Shown piece after piece: positions 4,912 to 6,488 of a DNA stretch of 6,488 bases (positions are counted from its first letter, which is position 1; the number at the start of each line of letters is the position of its first letter). A model generated the notes under the pieces. That model ran no database searches and had not been told where the DNA came from. It was given only the letters and a program-made list of their open reading frames with translations. Made by a program: the position numbers and the translations under genes. The DNA lies in assembly GCA_002937555.1 (NCBI GenBank), contig PTKB01000155.1, forward strand, positions 1 to 6,488, in the 5' to 3' direction. Origin of the DNA: Alphaproteobacteria bacterium MarineAlpha10_Bin2 (GTDB lineage Bacteria; Pseudomonadota; Alphaproteobacteria; UBA828).

Positions 4912-6488
4912 ATTCGGCGGCGGCTTTTCAGCGTGATGAATCGCTCCGCCTCGGTCATGTCGTTGTAGAGACTGCACTCGCCTTGCAACGCGCCGCCGGC
5001 GCGGAGGTTTCGTATGGCGCCGTCGACACCGAGATGGATGAATCTCCCGCTCGGCAGAAACTTATTTATGCCCATTGGGGAGGAGAATTCGGCGTCGGTG
5101 CCGGCCGCATCGTCATCGTTGCCGTTATCGAATTATTGAAAATCTCGCAGCAGAGCGGAGAAGCTTCGGTTGCGACGGACTATGCGCGCAAGCTGGTGAG
5201 CGTCATCCGAGCGCGCTGGCTCGATATGAGCACGGCGGCGCTGGTGCGCGAGGCGGTCAAGCGCGGTATTCCATGGCGCCGAATTAGCCCGGAGGCGCGC
5301 TTTGTCCAGTTCGGACAAGGATGCCACCAAAAAACCATTTACGAGACCGTAACCCACCGAACCTCGAGCAACAGCGCCTGGATGAGCCGGAACAAAGCGG
5401 TGACAAACCGGATTCTCGCCGAGACCGGGTTGCCGGTCGCGCGCCAAGGCACGGTCAAAAATCAAAACAACATTGCCGACGCGGCGAAAGCGGCGGTCAA
5501 CATGGCCGAAAAAATCGGTTACCCCGTCGTCGTCAAACCTCTGAACGGTCAAGAGGGGCGCGGCGTGGGTGTAAACTTGAATGACGCAGCGGCGGTGCAG
5601 AAGGCCGTCGCGGAAGCGGCGAAATTTGAAAACGCGATAGCCGTCGAATCCTATATTGCCGGCGATGATCACCGCCTCCTCGTCGTCGACGGCAAGCTGA
5701 TCGCCGCTGCCAGGCGCATCCCGGGGCATGTGGTGGGCGACGGCACCCGCTCGATTTCGGAACTAGTGGCGCAAGCGAATCTGGACCCGCGCCGGGGTGT
5801 AGGTTTCGAGACGCTGATGGTGCGCCTCGAACTTGACGCCCAAGCGGAACGTACACTCGCAACGCAAGGGCTGGATGCGGCGAGTGTTCCGGCGACGGAC
5901 CAAATGGTTTATCTGCGCACGACCGCGAATATCGCGACCAGCGGGACAGCCCTCGATGTGACCGATAGCATCCATCCGGACAATCCCCGCGCAGCCGTGC
6001 GCGCCGCCACCACACTCGGGCTCAACGTCGCCGGCGTCGATATGCTGTCACCAGACATCAGCCGTTCGTTCCGCGAAAATGGCGCGGTAGTTTTGGAGGT
6101 CAATTCCTCACCCGGATTGCGGCCGCACTGGCTTGGTGATGAAACGCGGGATGTGATTGGGCCAATATTAGATTCCATTTACCCGCCGGGCGCGCCGTCC
6201 CGGGTCCCGATTGCCACCGTCACCGGAACCAACGGCAAAACCACGACGACGCGCATGACCGCCCGCATTCTCGAGCAAGCCGGACATACCGTGGGATTCA
6301 CTTCCACCGACGGCGCTTACATCAACCGGGAGCGGATTGTCGAAGGCGATGTGGCGGGCAACCGCGGTGCGCGCGTGATATTGCAAAACCCGGAAATCGA
6401 CATGGCGGTGCTGGAAAGGGCTCGCCGCCGAATCATTACCAGCGGGTTGGGGTTCGATTGGTGCGATGTGGGCGCGGTCCTCGATGTC
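4908..6488 (+). CDS. cphA: Cyanophycin synthetase-like protein, main body, cut by window end
   Basis: The frame is open from here to the window edge (527 codons). CphA (~870-930 residues) makes the storage polymer multi-L-arginyl-poly-L-aspartate from Asp, Arg and ATP. Visible in order: the rest of the N domain with LGHVV (codons 15-19); the ATP-grasp domain from about codon 162 (NKAVTNRILAETG), with VVVKPLNG and GRGVG near 218, HVVGDG, and metal-binding EVNSSPG near 397-403; then the Mur-ligase P-loop GTNGKTTTT at codons 440-448 (6225-6251). The conserved ETARGGI-type motif after the P-loop reads ERARRRIIT (6414-6440), and the N-domain VEH after GH is changed to VVE. Homology extends upstream of this ATG to about 4840, so the true gene starts at GTG 4711 in another frame. 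GGAGGAA lies 11 bases before this ATG, which might allow restart. No cyanophycinase is in view. It may be a decaying or diverged copy. Confidence 0.88.
   Translation, partial: MNSAAAFQRDESLRLGHVVVETALALQRAAGAEVSYGAVDTEMDESPARQKLIYAHWGGEFGVGAGRIVIVAVIELLKISQQSGEASVATDYARKLVSVIRARWLDMSTAALVREAVKRGIPWRRISPEARFVQFGQGCHQKTIYETVTHRTSSNSAWMSRNKAVTNRILAETGLPVARQGTVKNQNNIADAAKAAVNMAEKIGYPVVVKPLNGQEGRGVGVNLNDAAAVQKAVAEAAKFENAIAVESYIAGDDHRLLVVDGKLIAAARRIPGHVVGDGTRSISELVAQANLDPRRGVGFETLMVRLELDAQAERTLATQGLDAASVPATDQMVYLRTTANIATSGTALDVTDSIHPDNPRAAVRAATTLGLNVAGVDMLSPDISRSFRENGAVVLEVNSSPGLRPHWLGDETRDVIGPILDSIYPPGAPSRVPIATVTGTNGKTTTTRMTARILEQAGHTVGFTSTDGAYINRERIVEGDVAGNRGARVILQNPEIDMAVLERARRRIITSGLGFDWCDVGAVLDV

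Noticed and set aside
5133..5729. 198-codon minus-strand frame, and other frames in 5000-6400
   Set aside because: These are shadows of the frame-3 CphA-like coding sequence, which is open to the window end and carries ATP-grasp and P-loop motifs.
1..6488. Mobile element, CRISPR array, tRNA or inverted terminal repeats
   Set aside because: I found no transposase or integrase sequence, no regularly spaced short repeats and no tRNA-like cloverleaf; coding density and base composition look even throughout.

Overview
The window looks like a stretch of a proteobacterial chromosome, most likely alphaproteobacterial. It is GC-rich, genes are tightly packed with strong GGAGG-type ribosome binding sites, and the style of the amidase, Rid and cyanophycin-synthetase-like proteins fits that group. 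This is inference from coding style and family resemblance; there is no rRNA or marker gene to fix the taxon. I see no tRNA, insertion sequence, CRISPR array or phage gene.

Layout. Positions 1-351 (+) are the 3' end of a class III (PLP, omega-type) aminotransferase. It is followed after 27 bases by a complete amidase-signature amidase (379-1941, +). The amidase converges, with only 15 bases between stop codons, on a leftward two-gene operon. That operon is a 398-residue protein made of three tandem RidA/YjgF domains (2751-3947, -), then a phytanoyl-CoA dioxygenase-type Fe(II)/2-oxoglutarate oxygenase (1957-2736, -) whose Shine-Dalgarno overlaps the Rid stop codon. A divergent intergenic region of about 110 bases separates the Rid gene from a rightward isochorismatase-like cysteine hydrolase (4058-4657, +). 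After 53 bases comes a cyanophycin-synthetase-like gene (4711 to the window end, +). Its first ~44 codons are in one frame and the rest in another, and it runs off the window.

How the genes may work together. An aminotransferase, an amidase, an oxygenase, a Rid protein and an amidohydrolase-type cysteine hydrolase together resemble catabolic or nitrogen-salvage clusters. In such clusters an amide or amine compound is hydroxylated, deaminated or hydrolysed to release ammonia; the Rut pyrimidine pathway likewise pairs an isochorismatase-fold hydrolase with a Rid protein. The substrate cannot be read from the sequence. The cyanophycin-synthetase-like gene would store Asp/Arg nitrogen if functional, but it carries a frameshift and an altered Mur-ligase motif, so it may be decaying or diverged.

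The most unusual item is the triple Rid fusion. It could fold as a single-chain version of the normal RidA homotrimer, and all three domains lack the arginine and glutamate used by imine deaminases of the family.
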